Below are positions 32,939 to 45,527 of a DNA stretch of 64,000 bases, piece after piece (within the stretch, counting starts at the first letter, position 1; every line of letters starts with the position of its first letter). The notes below the pieces were generated by a model. It did not search any database and was not told where the DNA came from. It saw only the letters and a list, made by a program, of their open reading frames with translations. Source of the DNA: Helichrysum umbraculigerum (taxonomy: Eukaryota; Streptophyta; Magnoliopsida; Asterales; Asteraceae); the NCBI GenBank assembly GCA_949592205.1, contig CATIUR010000001.1:16817501-16881500 (forward strand), read 5' to 3'. A program made the translations under genes and the position numbers.

Positions 32939-35900
32939 ACCAACAGCTAGTCTCGTGTTCTCACCAGAAAATCTCTTTGGTTCGGTATATGTTTGTAAGT
33001 TCTTACTGCTTATGTAACCAAATTACCATGGAAGGGATGGATAATTTGTAGATGTGGATAAAAAGACTTTATTAGATCTAATTTGATTTTATTAAGAAAG
33101 ACAGGTCTACGCCTACAGTTACTTACGTTGACTAAATCATTTCATAACGTATGTTTTATGTATTATTTGAGCTGCCTGCTCTAAAGGGAGAAATGTAAGA
33201 AATCAAGATACCATTCATTTAAATGTATCCATGATCTATCCATTCCATAAAGTGGATTATTCCCACTGTATGTTCTAGCACAGAGCCACGTATAACTTTG
33301 GTAAAAGGAATAAAATGAAAATCTTTTATTTTTAATAAAAGACAAAAGTCTCAATTTTTACTTATAAAAAATTGACTAGCGACGAGTTGCAAACTGTGAA
33401 TCTAATTGGTTTTACAAAACGATTTATACATGGATTTCTGTGCCTGGCTTATACATGTAACTCCGAGTTGCGAGTTCCGAACTCTGAACTCGTTTGATAT
33501 ATAAACCGAGCTCCGGGCTCATATGATTCACACATCCGATCTCCGGGCTCGTTCCGACATACTACTGGAAATCTCCGAGCCCCGGGATCGTTTTGTACTC
33601 CGGTTCAAGCTCCGAGCTTCGAGTTGGTCCCATTCCGAGACAAAACCGAGCTCCGAACTCGGGCATACGTCCCGGGCTCCAGGCTCGTACATACACTCAA
33701 AATGTGATCCGAGCCTAATTATGGTTGTGTTTCTCTGACATTACTCCGAGATAGGAGGTGTGTACTCGTTAGTTACAAGAGCTTCAAGCTCCATACACAA
33801 ATAGAAGCTGCGTTAGTTTTAGCCTGAACTCACCATACGGAGCATAACATCCGGCCAACCCCACCGGAACTAACCTCAGCCGAAGCTGATGACTATCCGA
33901 AACTTCATCCTCCGGAACCACACGTAAGCATCACTTCCGGATAGCCATACTCGACTAGCCATCCTTGGCTCACCAACTCCGATCCATAACCTTCGGAAGA
34001 TCACTTCCGGCAGCTAAATATCCAGTAGACATCTCCGACACTCATACCCACTATCATCTGTGGAAACCTCCGTGCGTAACTCATTTCGGAGCTACATCTT
34101 TATTTGAGCTCGCTTTACATGAAATTTCACTTGAACAAAGCTCACATCCTCTCACGGTGCCCGGAGCTTAGTTCATCCGGACCTCGTTATTCACGAAATA
34201 TATCGATTCCAAAGCTCGTTATCGTCGAAGCTCATACATTCCGAAGTTCCTTGTCGTTGGAGCTCATCCCAATTGAAGCTTGTATGACCATTAATTATTT
34301 ACCAACTTGTCCATTCCGGACCTTCAGGGTCGAAGCTTACCTTCTTGGTCGAAACTTACCTACGCGGTCGGAGCTTATTCTTAGTCGGAGCTTATTCTAT
34401 GATAGCAGTTAGTTTTGGAACTCACACTTATCAGTAGTTAAATTATTCCAAAGCCCATATTTTCAAGGCTTGAGCACATTAGCCAGAGTCTATCCCAAAC
34501 GATGTTAGGACTCGGCGTTGCTTGTTCGACCGAAGCTTATCGTCTAACATAAGTTTGTTTATCCGAAGCACATCTCCTCCGGAGATGCATCTTAACCGAG
34601 TCGCGTTTTAACAGCAATGTGTTTTAACCAGAGCTGTGTTTGATCTGAGTAGTGCTTTCAAAGCCGGAGCTGCGTCTCATCTTTCAAACTAGTGTTCGAG
34701 TACCAGGTTCTGAATCAATCTCATCTTTGAAAGCTTTATAGTTGTGTATACCTTCATCTTTAAAAACACACACTCGTGTTAAAGCTCAGTTTTTCCTCAA
34801 AAACCGATAACACACTAAAGTGTATAAGACTTTACTATAAATTTTTGAGAAATTTCCTTACAAGGGAAAGATTACATATTGTTTTTTATGAAAAGCTAAT
34901 CAATTATTACTCACATTAAAAACATAATCTTGGGTGTAAACAAGGTATACATGTTTATGAACTTAGATCTACTATATATCTCCATATTTTGTATACGTGG
35001 CCAACTGTCAGTCGGTATTTAGACCACAAATAAAACTATGTTCACTTCCCAAATTTTGAAAAGTAATAGTTTTGTAGCCACCTAAGAACACTTATGGGCT
35101 AGATGAATCTACACTTCAGTCGCAGCTGCGGTTATACCGCCCAAATGCATCATCCCTAAAGTCGCACCTTAAGTCACACATGTGGCTATGCCATCCAAAT
35201 AAATCTACACCTCCGTCGCACCTTTGACTATACTCCCCTGATGCATCTATCCTAAAGTCTCATATGTGGTTATACCGCCCATATACATTTATGCTTCACT
35301 CGCACCTGCGGCAAAGAAGCTCAACCTCACTTCTTCGGGTCTCAAAGAATCACATGTCACTAGTTACCACAATAACTCAAATCGTTTTCTCTTTCACAAA
35401 GGTTTTCTTTTTCATAAACGAGTTCGGTTGGCCTACCATTTAGCTGTAGCCGAGTCTTAACCAGCCGAAGCTCGTACAATGACAAATGTATCTTAAAGTT
35501 ACGATTAACGCATAAGAAGCTCATATAAAATCGAAGCTTACTCTGAAGCTTGTCTTGGCCAGAGGCCGAAGCTATCACAAAGACCATCCTTACCGGAACT
35601 CACTTCGAATTGCCGAAGTTGCACGAATGTCTGAAGCTGGACGCACCTTTACATCCGAAATTCATCCCTCTGGAGCTGAGGCTTAGGCAACCAGCTCGCC
35701 GAAGCTCACTCCCCGCAGAAGGTCTTGCAAATGTTCATAAGTTAAACTTTCGTTGCCTAAAACTGTAATAAACCATTAGATGGAAGTTACTATCCTGAAC
35801 ACATAGTATGAAGCTCCCCACCTCGATCTTGCAATCCGAAGCTCATCTTAATTGGAGCTCATTTTAAAGTTTATCACGTTTTTATCCAGATCTTAATCCT

Positions 35901-38119
35901 CACATTCAATCCTAACTTAGTAGGATATCGTCTTATAAGAACCAATTCCGACATTTGATTCAATCGGAGCTTGTCTCACTATGATCAGAGCTAATTTCAA
36001 CCTTATCCAAAGCTACCTTCCGGAGCATATGATTCAAAGTTTAGCTCATTCGAAGCTTATCATTTAGCTCGGAGCTCCATCTCGATCAGATCTCGTTTCA
36101 ATAGGAGACGCTTCTTTCCTATAGCTTATTTTGAACTCCATGTTACCATGAACTTACTCTGGAACAACATTTAAAACGGTGCCACATCTTAAACAAATCA
36201 CGTTAACATAAGTTGCAGTTTAAATGACGCTTCATCTTAACAGGAGTTGCACCTTATCGGGAGTTACGTTATTTGAAGCTCGTATTTTAGAAATTTGCTT
36301 ACCTTAACTAGGACTTATCCTTTTCGAGGCTTAGTCCGCAGCTCGTGTTGAACAGATCTAACTCTGAACGTCGTGCTCTTCCTAGATCAACCTACTTGTA
36401 TTACAACCTTCGGTTTACAACTTTCTTTCCTAACTTACGGTCTCGAACCTTTCTGGTTCACTTTCCCGATGCTAATATTTTATGGACTTCTATCAAGGGA
36501 CCTCCGTCAGACATTTACCTCCGGATACTGACCTCCGGTGCTACTCAAATCACATCACATGTTCCTTATACTCATGTTCCATCTAGTAAGGATGGAACTC
36601 ATGTTTCATCTATCGATTGGCAATAGGATGTAACTTATGTTTCATCCAACAACACAACAAAGAATGAAACCCGTGTTTCATTTGGCGATGATCCAAAAGG
36701 ATCGAACTCGCGTCCCATGACTGATACTATGGAATCACTTATGTAATATAATCTAGCATCATATTTATTGAATGCATATCACGCTAGATTGGGGTACAAC
36801 ACTGGTATGATACCGCTTATGAGTAAACTGTTTGCGTTAAATAAATGTGACATACGCATACAAATACTACTCCATTAAACATAGTGGTTGAGCAACTTCT
36901 ATACGCAGCTCTGTACACGCGATGTACACATGATCCTGCTTGGTTCCATTGGTTGAGCAACCCCTCGAATTAGCTCAGTTCCACGGCATACACATATTCT
37001 ATGGATTGAGCAACTGCTCTAACTAGCTCCATGTTTTAGGCAATGGCCTCAACACTCACGGGTTACATTTATCGCCCTAATTAGACCAAGCGTAGGCCAA
37101 CGGACGATCTCCGATGGTCGGACGTATTACCACAAGCGTACTATACAACACATTTAACAGCTTTAGGAGTCGAAATATTCCTCCATAAAGTAATGTACTT
37201 TAGGCAACGGCCTCTGTACCGATGGTTGATCACCCATCTAAAATATTACGATCCATGGACAAAAATATTATGATCCATTGTAAAGATGAACAACAATCAA
37301 AGAGGAGGAACAAAGCCAGCGGATATGTAAAGTTTAGCATTATGTGGTCGAGACCATATTATACTAAACGGGGGGACATGATGAGGTATATATGTCCCAG
37401 ACCTATGAACCGAAAGGATTGGATTGTACCATGTAAGTTTAGCATTATATGGTTGAGACCATATGAACTTGCTAAAACTGACGGAACTAGTTTACCACGT
37501 TCGTGGAACGTTGCTAATCTTCGTAAGTGTTATTTGTAGACTAATGAACTCTCATGTAAGTAATACAACGATGTAGTGGTTTGATATTCAGTTGTTTGAT
37601 ATTCTTTTGGCAATCTAATATATCAAACACAATTCCATGAGAAAACGTTCGGTATCATTGCAAGTAACTTACAACTTACAACTTATCTCACTGATCATGA
37701 GATAATAAGCTGGCGAGGTCGAAAGTTCCCTCGTGCAGTAATATACCTATGGCATAAGCCTAAGTATCAATGGTTGAACACCCATTCAAAAGACTACGTT
37801 CTATACATACGTGTATATACAATAAAGCGCATTGAGTATACTCACACGCAACTACATAGTTGCAAACAACGATAAAGAAAGGACCATACGCAACAATATG
37901 ACAACAACAAGGTCATGCAAATAACTAGAAAAAAGGGATTAACTGGCACATTCCCACTCTCACCTACTACTACTCTTTAAAACCTTGATATGAAGGAGAT
38001 TTCCGGCCCAGGTACCTCTCCTAATGTTTATTTGATGTTTGCAACATGGCCCAAGCTGGGGAGATAAGAAATGGTCCATTGAGATAGTCTAGAGCAAGTG
38101 CGTCCAGACACACTTACAC
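32939..38119 (+). mobile_element. Non-coding internal region of E with degenerate repeats
   Basis: No frame longer than about 105 aa and no retroviral motif in any frame. Much of 33470-36350 is a drifted array of short CG-containing words such as GAGCTCCGGGCTCG, CCGAAGCTC and TCCGGAGCTCAT, several dozen in all. A second repeat type (about 70 bp, with CCTAAAGTC...ATACCGCCC) lies at about 35080-35330. ATGTTTCATC-type repeats lie at 36550-36690 and GTTGAGCAAC-type repeats at 36880-37030. The LTR carries the same AGCTTCGG/CCGAAGCT word, so the repeats belong to this element. Confidence 0.7.
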
Positions 38120-38134
38120 TAGACTGGGGGGACA
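38120..38134 (+). other. Polypurine tract of E
   Basis: AGACTGGGGGGACA-type tract just before the 3' LTR. A near copy lies inside each LTR (around 38266-38280 and 8684-8698). Confidence 0.75.
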
Positions 38135-38990
38135 TGATCGGGTATATGCTGGTAGGCGCAGCTTACAGCATATGCCGCAGCTTCGGGTGATGCCGAAGCT
38201 CCATCTAATATAAATAGCAAGTGTTAGCTTAAGTCTATAATACATGCATCTACAATGCATATACACTAGACTGGGGGACATGATTGGGTATATACCAATA
38301 TGCCGCAGCTTCGGGCCTGCCGAAGCTCCCGAAGCTCCGCCTAATATTATTAGCTACGTCCGAGAGAATCTTTGACTATAGGCATTCCCAATAATGAACA
38401 GTTGGCAATCCAATCCGTGTCGGGTGCGGAATATCGAGAGAACAATGATTGATTCTATTGTCCAGCGTACCTCTAGGCGCACCTTCAAAGACGCACCTTA
38501 TTACCCAAAGCGAGTCCTGTAAAAGGACGCACCCTATTGTCCAACGGAACTCCAGGTACACCTTCAAGGATGCACCTTATTACCCAAAGTGAGCCCTATA
38601 TATGGGACTCACCTCCTCACTCCTAAAGACCAGATGATATGCTCTCTCTCCCTTACTATACACAACACTTTCATTTACTCACATTACTTACTCTCTCTCT
38701 AGAACATTTACTCTCACAAGTCCGTAGCTTATTCTCTTACCATCACCTCTTGTCGGAGGTTCTCGGCCTCGTGGCGTACAAACCGTATCTACCTATAACG
38801 TAGATACGGGTACCAATTGGGAATCGCCAGCCGATAAGCTCTTAAGCTTCGGCCCGAGCACCTTCGTCCTAACCTATATCTGATGTTTGCAGCAAAGACC
38901 AAGCACGGGTGGACGAGACGCAGCTCTTGAGTATCGTCCAGAAGAAGGTTCTTGAGCTTCGTCCTGGGGCTGCTGGTTTTTGTATCAACA
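38135..38990 (+). repeat. E 3' LTR (856 bp)
   Basis: Begins TGATCGGGTATATG and ends TGTATCAACA, followed by the duplication GTATT. TATATAT at 38597-38603. It is uninterrupted and gives the reference for reading the split 5' LTR. Confidence 0.92.
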
Positions 38991-38995
38991 GTATT

Positions 38996-41900
38996 GATAT
39001 GATATGGTCAAATTTGTAAGAGTAAAATAAACTGTTGTTTACCATACTTATGATGCAGTGGAGCGAATCAGCTGGACCGTAGATCATATAATTAATGATC
39101 GAGATCACATGATGCTCCTTCCCTCTTCAAGTAATCATGCATCCCTAATCCCCACATATAAACATACACCGATACACAATTATGTTATCTTCATATATTG
39201 TTTGGCAAGAGAGAGCCTTTCAACCTTGTTTTTCTTTGATAGGTACAAACTTTTAATATATACATGACTTATGATCTCTTATGAGTTGGACATCACTTCT
39301 ATTACATCATATCGTACACTAATTCACTCTGCATTGACATTTACAACACTTTAATATGAAGTTGGTTTACACACCAAAGTTGACTCCAAACTTAATTTCC
39401 TCATAATATGCGACATATATTTGTTAATTTCTTCTTAATTCGTCAGTATATATGCATCATGAATGTTTTGCCCAAAAGTCAAATAAAGATAGCATCATAC
39501 TTATGCTGAAATTGTAACTAGCTTTACTGTGTATCTTAGTTGATTTCGAAGATCTAGATATTTAGACATTATTCAATTTTAGTCCACATCGACCCAACAG
39601 AACTTACTCAATTTGAAAAATAAAACCTGATGAATGCGAATTAGTTGGTTGAGCTACTATCTAAGCAGTATACGAAGTGGGCCTAGACCACTGCCATCGC
39701 CATTCATCGGTTGAAACCGATGAAAGCATGGCAAACCGACATGGTTGGCACCATTTGGGTGGTTGCTTCTTCGGTTAGCTCTCTTCGGTAAATTGAAGAA
39801 AGGAGGAGGAGGTAAATGTGGATGTGCTGACCTGGCACAACTGAAGAAGCAAGTGAAAAAGCTGGGGTTGGAAGTGGACAAGATAGTCAAACTCAAGATG
39901 TCGGAATAAATACCAACACAATAAAGTGATTAGAACATGTGACAAATGTTAATTCTCTAATGACAGTTTAGATTATTAGATTAATGAATAAGATAGTCAA
40001 ATTCTCACAATGCATTGTCGTATTATGACTTTTCACACACCTTAATCAAAGAATTAGCGCATAAAGTAACCTTAAGAATAAAAAAAAAAATCAAAAAGAG
40101 ATCGAATGTAATGATCATGGACTTGACCCAAAATATTATATTTGAAACTAAAGAAATTGCGCAAACTATTTATATGGTGGCACAAGACTGCCTTGAATTT
40201 GCACCATAAATTCACACTTAATTCTAGTTATTTCAAGCAGGTTCTCAAACCATCTACGGAGTAAAAGGGTTTCGGTAAAAAGATAATTGAAACTTGGAAA
40301 GCAAGATGAATAATAATTATGACAATATATAATTAATTATTAAATATAATGTTGTGTTAAAAAGTTACATACAACTCACTAACTCAGAACAGAATTGACA
40401 CGTAAACATTGTTTATGTAATAACTATTGACGTCTGGCACATATATAATTGTTATGTAACACGTACAATTATTATATGAATGTTACATTTATAATAGCTA
40501 TAAAATCTTATACACAGTAAGTTATAACACATTATATTATTATAATTTAAATACGGAGTATCACATAATCTAAATATATGACATTTTTTTTATAGAAATT
40601 AAGTTAACCTTTATACACATATGATTGATGCACATTACGGATTTTATGAGCATTGTTACGTATGTACATGTACCTAAGTAGACCGGTCACTATTGATCAT
40701 TTTTATGTGCGTCTTTGTTTAGTCTTAAAATAGGCACCATCAATTCTTGGCCTCCGTCTTTCTTGTTCAGTTAGAGGAGAGACGCGCGGGGTAAGACAAA
40801 ATGTGTTGTGTCAAAATAAAATCTTAAATATAATATAAGAAATGTCTTTGTGATATTATTCAATAAACTTTCGATTGGTTAATTGAGTCATTAATATCAC
40901 TTAAATTTAAATATAACAACCCATAGATTTCTTAATTTTAATAAAAAAGAATTTACAAGATGATTATCAACGAATTCTCTAGGATGCACGATTCATATAA
41001 AATGAGTATATAGTTTTGAGAAAAAGTTTGAAGTTAATATCTTATTATTTTAGTAATTGACAACTCTTAACTATTAGAACATTCTTTTATGCTAATAATT
41101 ATTATAGATACGATTTTTTCCTTCTTTTATCAACCTTTTTTTCTTTCGGATTCCTTTTGTCAACTAAACAACCAGATCTATTATTCGGAATAGATATATG
41201 ATTACTGATTAATTGTTAAATATATAAAGATAAACATAGATAATTTAGTTTCAAGATAAAATGTTATAAATTTTTTCTTACTTATAAAAATTTTAATAAA
41301 AGTTTAACAGCCCGTATGTATACACAGGTTTGAATGCTAGTAAATAATATATAATAAAGATATATTAGTAAATATCATATCAAATAAAGTTCTATTTTTT
41401 TTGTCAACATAGGCAATGTTCAATCTTTCTAAAACATGAGGGCGTGGTACTGATCTCGCAATCCAATTTTTCAGTCTTTTATGTCATCATAGTTAATGTT
41501 TTTTTTTTAAATAAAAAGAGACCTAACGATTTAACTCATAAGACATAACATAGATCAAACAAATAATTTCATAACCAATAATTTAAACATGTATATTAAT
41601 CAAATTATTTGAGTTATACCTTTTAGGTATTTGTTTTAAGCTTATACAATTCATCTTCTGTATTCTATACACAAACGTAAGTAAATTTATTTGGTTAGGT
41701 GCAACAATTCTCAACTTGTTATATATTTAGTGACCATGTCGATATAAATCGTTCAAAAGTGTTCCAAACGTTTCCAAACCAACCACACGAAATATAATTT
41801 GAGCTATTTAACTTTATATGAATACTAGTATAACTTATGGGTTGTGCTACGTATTAAAATCGATAAGGAAATTGGTATTATAAAGTTGTACTATCTCCGT

Positions 41901-43437
41901 CCCAATTTAATTGTCCAGATTATCATTTTCAAATGTTTCAAAATAATTTTACACAATCAATTTCAACCAATTTAATCTTCCAAATGATTGTTTAAAATTT
42001 TAGTTATTTAATTTTTGAAATGTAATATATGCCTCAAGTCCCATGTGTTAGCATATTAAATAATGATGAGGTGTCAAGTTTTCATGCTATGTTTTAGTTA
42101 AGATGATTGGGTAATAGTTGAAAAAAAAAATAGAGATGATGTGTTATTTTTTGGAGAGTTAAGAGATGAGTTAGTTTTCTTTACATATAATATAATCTAA
42201 TATAATAATAATAAGATAAGATAAAATATGTGACGCAAATATGCAATTATTTATCTTTGAGTTGTAGTTTAAGAATTAAAGGTTTTAGAAGATTTATGTC
42301 TCAATATAATATCATGAAAAATAGTAAAATGATAACAACAACAATAAAAGCAATAATAATAATAGTAGTAGGTGATGATATGTCATAATTATATAAAGTA
42401 AATATTATAAAGAAAAATACATGAACTATTGTTAATAATTTAAGTTGGCCTCTTCCATATTAGTGAAATTAAAGAATGTATAAAAGTTACTAGGTGTGAA
42501 ATACTAAAAAAAAACTTAATTTCAATTAATATTTAAAAAAAATACTAATGAACTTCTATAGCTTGACATCTTTAATTAAGTTAGCAATATGTATAAGGAG
42601 TAAAAGATATGTAATGAGTAATAATTTTATATATAATTTTTATTCTAACAAACCTTATAACAAATAGGGCGATGAAACTTAATTTATATATTTTTATTAA
42701 TTTTGGTTGATGATACATAACATCATTCAAGATATTTTTGAGTGAAAAAGTTAAAAAGTATTATGTTTTTCTATATAAAAATAGTAGTAATAATGATATA
42801 AAAGTTAATATAAGATTAAATGTTTAAAAACAAATTATAGAAATTTCTTAATAATAAATTTTAAGATTAGGACATTTGTCCTACACTAAAGAAGATATTT
42901 AACTAAGTCGACATACTATAACTTAGTGTATTTATTTAAAAGGCAGCTCTCATTATTGAGTTTTTGTGCCCTCTATATTTGGTACACATGTTAATTTTTT
43001 TTACACCCTAATTTTGCTCTTTTTACCTTCTTTTTAAAATATATACAACAATAAATCTGGACTTTCTTTATGATAAAATTGTTATTCAAATTTATTGCAT
43101 CTTATCACTGAACACTACATTTTAACAAAACTGCATTTTACATTTATAAAATTTGACTACAGTTAAATAACATCGTATTTTACACCTACAAATTTGTTCT
43201 TAAAATACAGTAAGTTCGAATGGTATCTCCTTAACCATCGCCTCCTATCCTTCTCGATATAATATATTTAAAAAAAGTTTATCTATTTTGTATTTAAAGT
43301 TTTATCTCAAACACTCTATGTAAAGTACAAGTCACTGTACCATTCCTCATCACTTCTTCATTGGGTCCCACGTATCCCCACTTCTCCATTCCGCTAACAT
43401 ACACCTACATATGCTAAAATACGCCGCCACCCAACCC
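38996..43437. other. AT-rich host intergenic region
   Basis: No convincing gene apart from a possible coding relic at 39724-39909. A Stowaway-like half end (CTATCTCCGTCCC, from 41891) has no visible partner. TACGGAGTA occurs at 40255 and 40552. Long A/T-rich stretches (40.3-43.3 kb) carry no repeats that I could define. Confidence 0.5.
39724..39909 (+). pseudogene. Possible coding relic ending in a coiled coil
   Basis: An open stretch without an obvious start, ending in TAA at 39907-39909. It encodes a Gly-rich link (KKGGGGKCGCADL) and then a Lys/Leu/Val heptad-like tail ending KMSE. The base composition is less AT-rich than the surroundings. It could be the last exon of a decayed gene, or chance. 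I do not recognise a family, and a stop precedes it at 39721-39723. Confidence 0.25.
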
Positions 43438-43438
43438 A

Positions 43439-43446
43439 TATAATAT
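43439..43446 (+). promoter_or_regulatory. Putative TATA box of the WD40 gene
   Basis: TATAATAT about 92 bp upstream of the ATG, followed by a CT/CA-rich leader (CCACTTCCATCACCC). Confidence 0.5.
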
Positions 43447-43537
43447 TCCACTTCCATCACCCTCATAGCTTCATATCCATAGATTTCAGTCATTTCACCG
43501 CCGTTGACTCCCGGTCACCAGAATATTCCCGGCGGCT

Positions 43538-45527
43538 ATGGGGTTCTTTCCATGTCCATGCACATTACACAACCATTCATTAAAACACAACCAAGAAAAA
43601 GAAGAATTATCATCATCACAATCCCAAACAACAATTGATCAATTTGATACAAAATCACTTTCTTCACAACCAAGTTTACCTTCGGTTCCTTCATTAACTT
43701 CACATTCACAACCACCATCAACCACCGCTAACCACCGTTACATCACCACATTCAAAGCCCATACATCTTCTATATTCTCCTTAACACTCACCCAAAAACA
43801 CCTCATTTCCGCTTCGTCTGATGGCCAAATTCGCATTTGGCCATCAGATGTTTCGTCTTTATCTATATCTTTACCACCAGTTGCTTCATGCGAGGCGGCA
43901 GTGAAAGCAATGGTGGTTCTTGGTGACCGACTATTTACCGGTCACCAGGATCATAAAATTCGAGTATGGAAATTAGACGAGAAGCAAAAAACAATCAAAT
44001 GTGTTGCGAATTTGCCTACGCTTAATGATCGAATAATGAAGCTCGTGTTTGCGAAAAATTACGTTAAAATAAGAAGGCATCGGCGGTGTACGTGGATCCA
44101 TCATGTGGATGCTATATCGGCGTTGGCTTTATCGAAAGATGGTTCTTTAATTTATTCCGGTTCTTGGGACCGGACGTTCAAGGTGTGGCGAACGTCCGAT
44201 TACAAGTGTTTGGAATCGGTTTGGAACGCGCATGATGACGCTATTAACGCCGTCGTGGTGTCCCATGATTGGTATGTATTGGTTCAACTTTTTTTACCGG
44301 CAAAATCAACTTGCAGATAAAAAAATCTAATTAACATTAAATTGTTTCTATCTAAGACCAAGCAAAAAGATATATAAACACATAGACCGTTTTTTATATT
44401 TGTTTTCAATCAAGGTTTAATTTTTATAACAGCCCAAAAAAAGCAAATTTTTAAAATTTCTTGTAACAGCAGCCACAATAAAATAAAAAATAAAAAATTT
44501 TTATTCATCTAAGACCAAGCAAAAAGACATATAAACACATAGACCGTTTTATATATTTGTTTTCTATCTAGGTTTACTTTTTCAACAGGTTAAAAAGTGC
44601 AAATTTTTAAAATTTCTTAAAAGAGGATCCACCCGTATAGTGCCTTTGCCGATGATGTCTAAAATACTATCGTTCTAATTTATTTGTCTAACTATTTAAA
44701 TATACATAGTTTTAGAAAAATACAATGTACTACATTATTAACTAATAAAAATTTTATATTTATTCATTTAAATATTTTTTATTGACTGAAATTAAAAGTG
44801 TTACAGTATATTAAAAATACAAATATGAGTTTCTAAAGATATCTCTCCACAACCAAAAAATGTTTGTATTTTTACAATGAATTTTCTAGTTGTATCATTT
44901 TTTCACATGATTTCGTACATCTAAAATGGAAAAATGATAAATGTTAATTAGGCAATTAGCTTCATTACAACTATATAAATGTTTACATTTACAATTTGTA
45001 TATTAATTTGTTGTAGTGTTTACACCGGTTCTGCTGACCGGAAAATTAAGGTGTGGAAGAGACATAACGGAGAAAAAAAGCATACATTGGTGGACACTTT
45101 AGAAAAACACAAATCCGCGGTGAACGCTTTGGCGTTAAGCGCGGATGGGTCGGTTTTATACTCGGGTGCATGTGATCGGTCGATAATCGTGTGGGAAAAA
45201 CCCGTTGGTGGCGGCGATGGGCGGCATATGGTGGTGGCAGGGGCACTAAGGGGGCATAGTAAGGCCATTTTATGTATCAGGGTGGCAGATGATATTGTGT
45301 TTAGTGGATCAGCGGATAAAACAATAAGAATATGGAGAAGGGGTATTGATGGTAAAAGTTATATGTGTTTGGGTGTTCTGGAAGGGCATAAAGGTCCAAT
45401 AAAATGTTTGGCTGTTGCAGTGGAGGGTTGTACATCTGGTAGTCCTGGTGGTACATCTTATCTAGTTTATGGTGGGAGTTTGGATTGTGAGATAAAGGTG
45501 TGGAAATTATGGGTGCCCTTTCTTTGA
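43538..45527 (+). CDS. WD40-repeat protein, JINGUBANG-like (two exons, 414 aa)
   Basis: Coding exons 43538-44271 and 45017-45527, joined through GT (44272) and AG (45016) in phase 2. A Ser/Pro-rich N-terminus (about 1-65) is followed by seven WD40 blades, recognisable by IRIWPSD, IRVWKLD, FKVWRTS, IKVWKRH, IIVWEKP, IRIWRRG and IKVWKLW. The block RRHRRCTWIHHVDAISALA between blades 2 and 3 is typical of the plant JINGUBANG-like family, which forms a seven-blade propeller used for protein-protein contacts. In Arabidopsis JINGUBANG restrains pollen germination; the role of this copy is not known. Length and blade count are normal. The junction reads SHDCVYTGSAD, where relatives usually have Gly after Asp, so the splice point deserves an RNA check. 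This is the only clear host gene in the window. Confidence 0.87.
44272..45016 (+). other. Intron of the WD40 gene
   Basis: GTATGT donor and TTGTAG acceptor, 745 bp, AT-rich. It contains a direct tandem duplication with about 157-bp period (units from 44351 and 44508, starting TCTAAGACCAAGC) that has diverged by scattered substitutions and small indels. Confidence 0.8.

Larger units (their letters stand above)
8553..38990 (+). mobile_element. Element E: non-coding LTR retrotransposon (LARD-like), interrupted by B
   Basis: The target duplication GTATT is perfect at 8548-8552 and 38991-38995. The LTRs are 856 bp each once the B insertion is removed (8553-8904 plus 32415-32918, and 38135-38990) and differ at only a few positions. 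The primer-binding site is TGGCGCC type, unlike the Met-tRNA type of B, C and D, which suggests a Tat/Athila-side Ty3/gypsy parent. The 5.2-kb internal region has no gag or pol frame. Without insertions E is about 6.9 kb. It would need proteins from another element to move. The lineage call is inferred from the primer site only. Confidence 0.85.

Noticed and set aside
36345..37539. Two frames of 93 and 105 aa in E
   Set aside because: They lie in degenerate repeat sequence with no retroviral or host domain; such lengths are expected by chance here.
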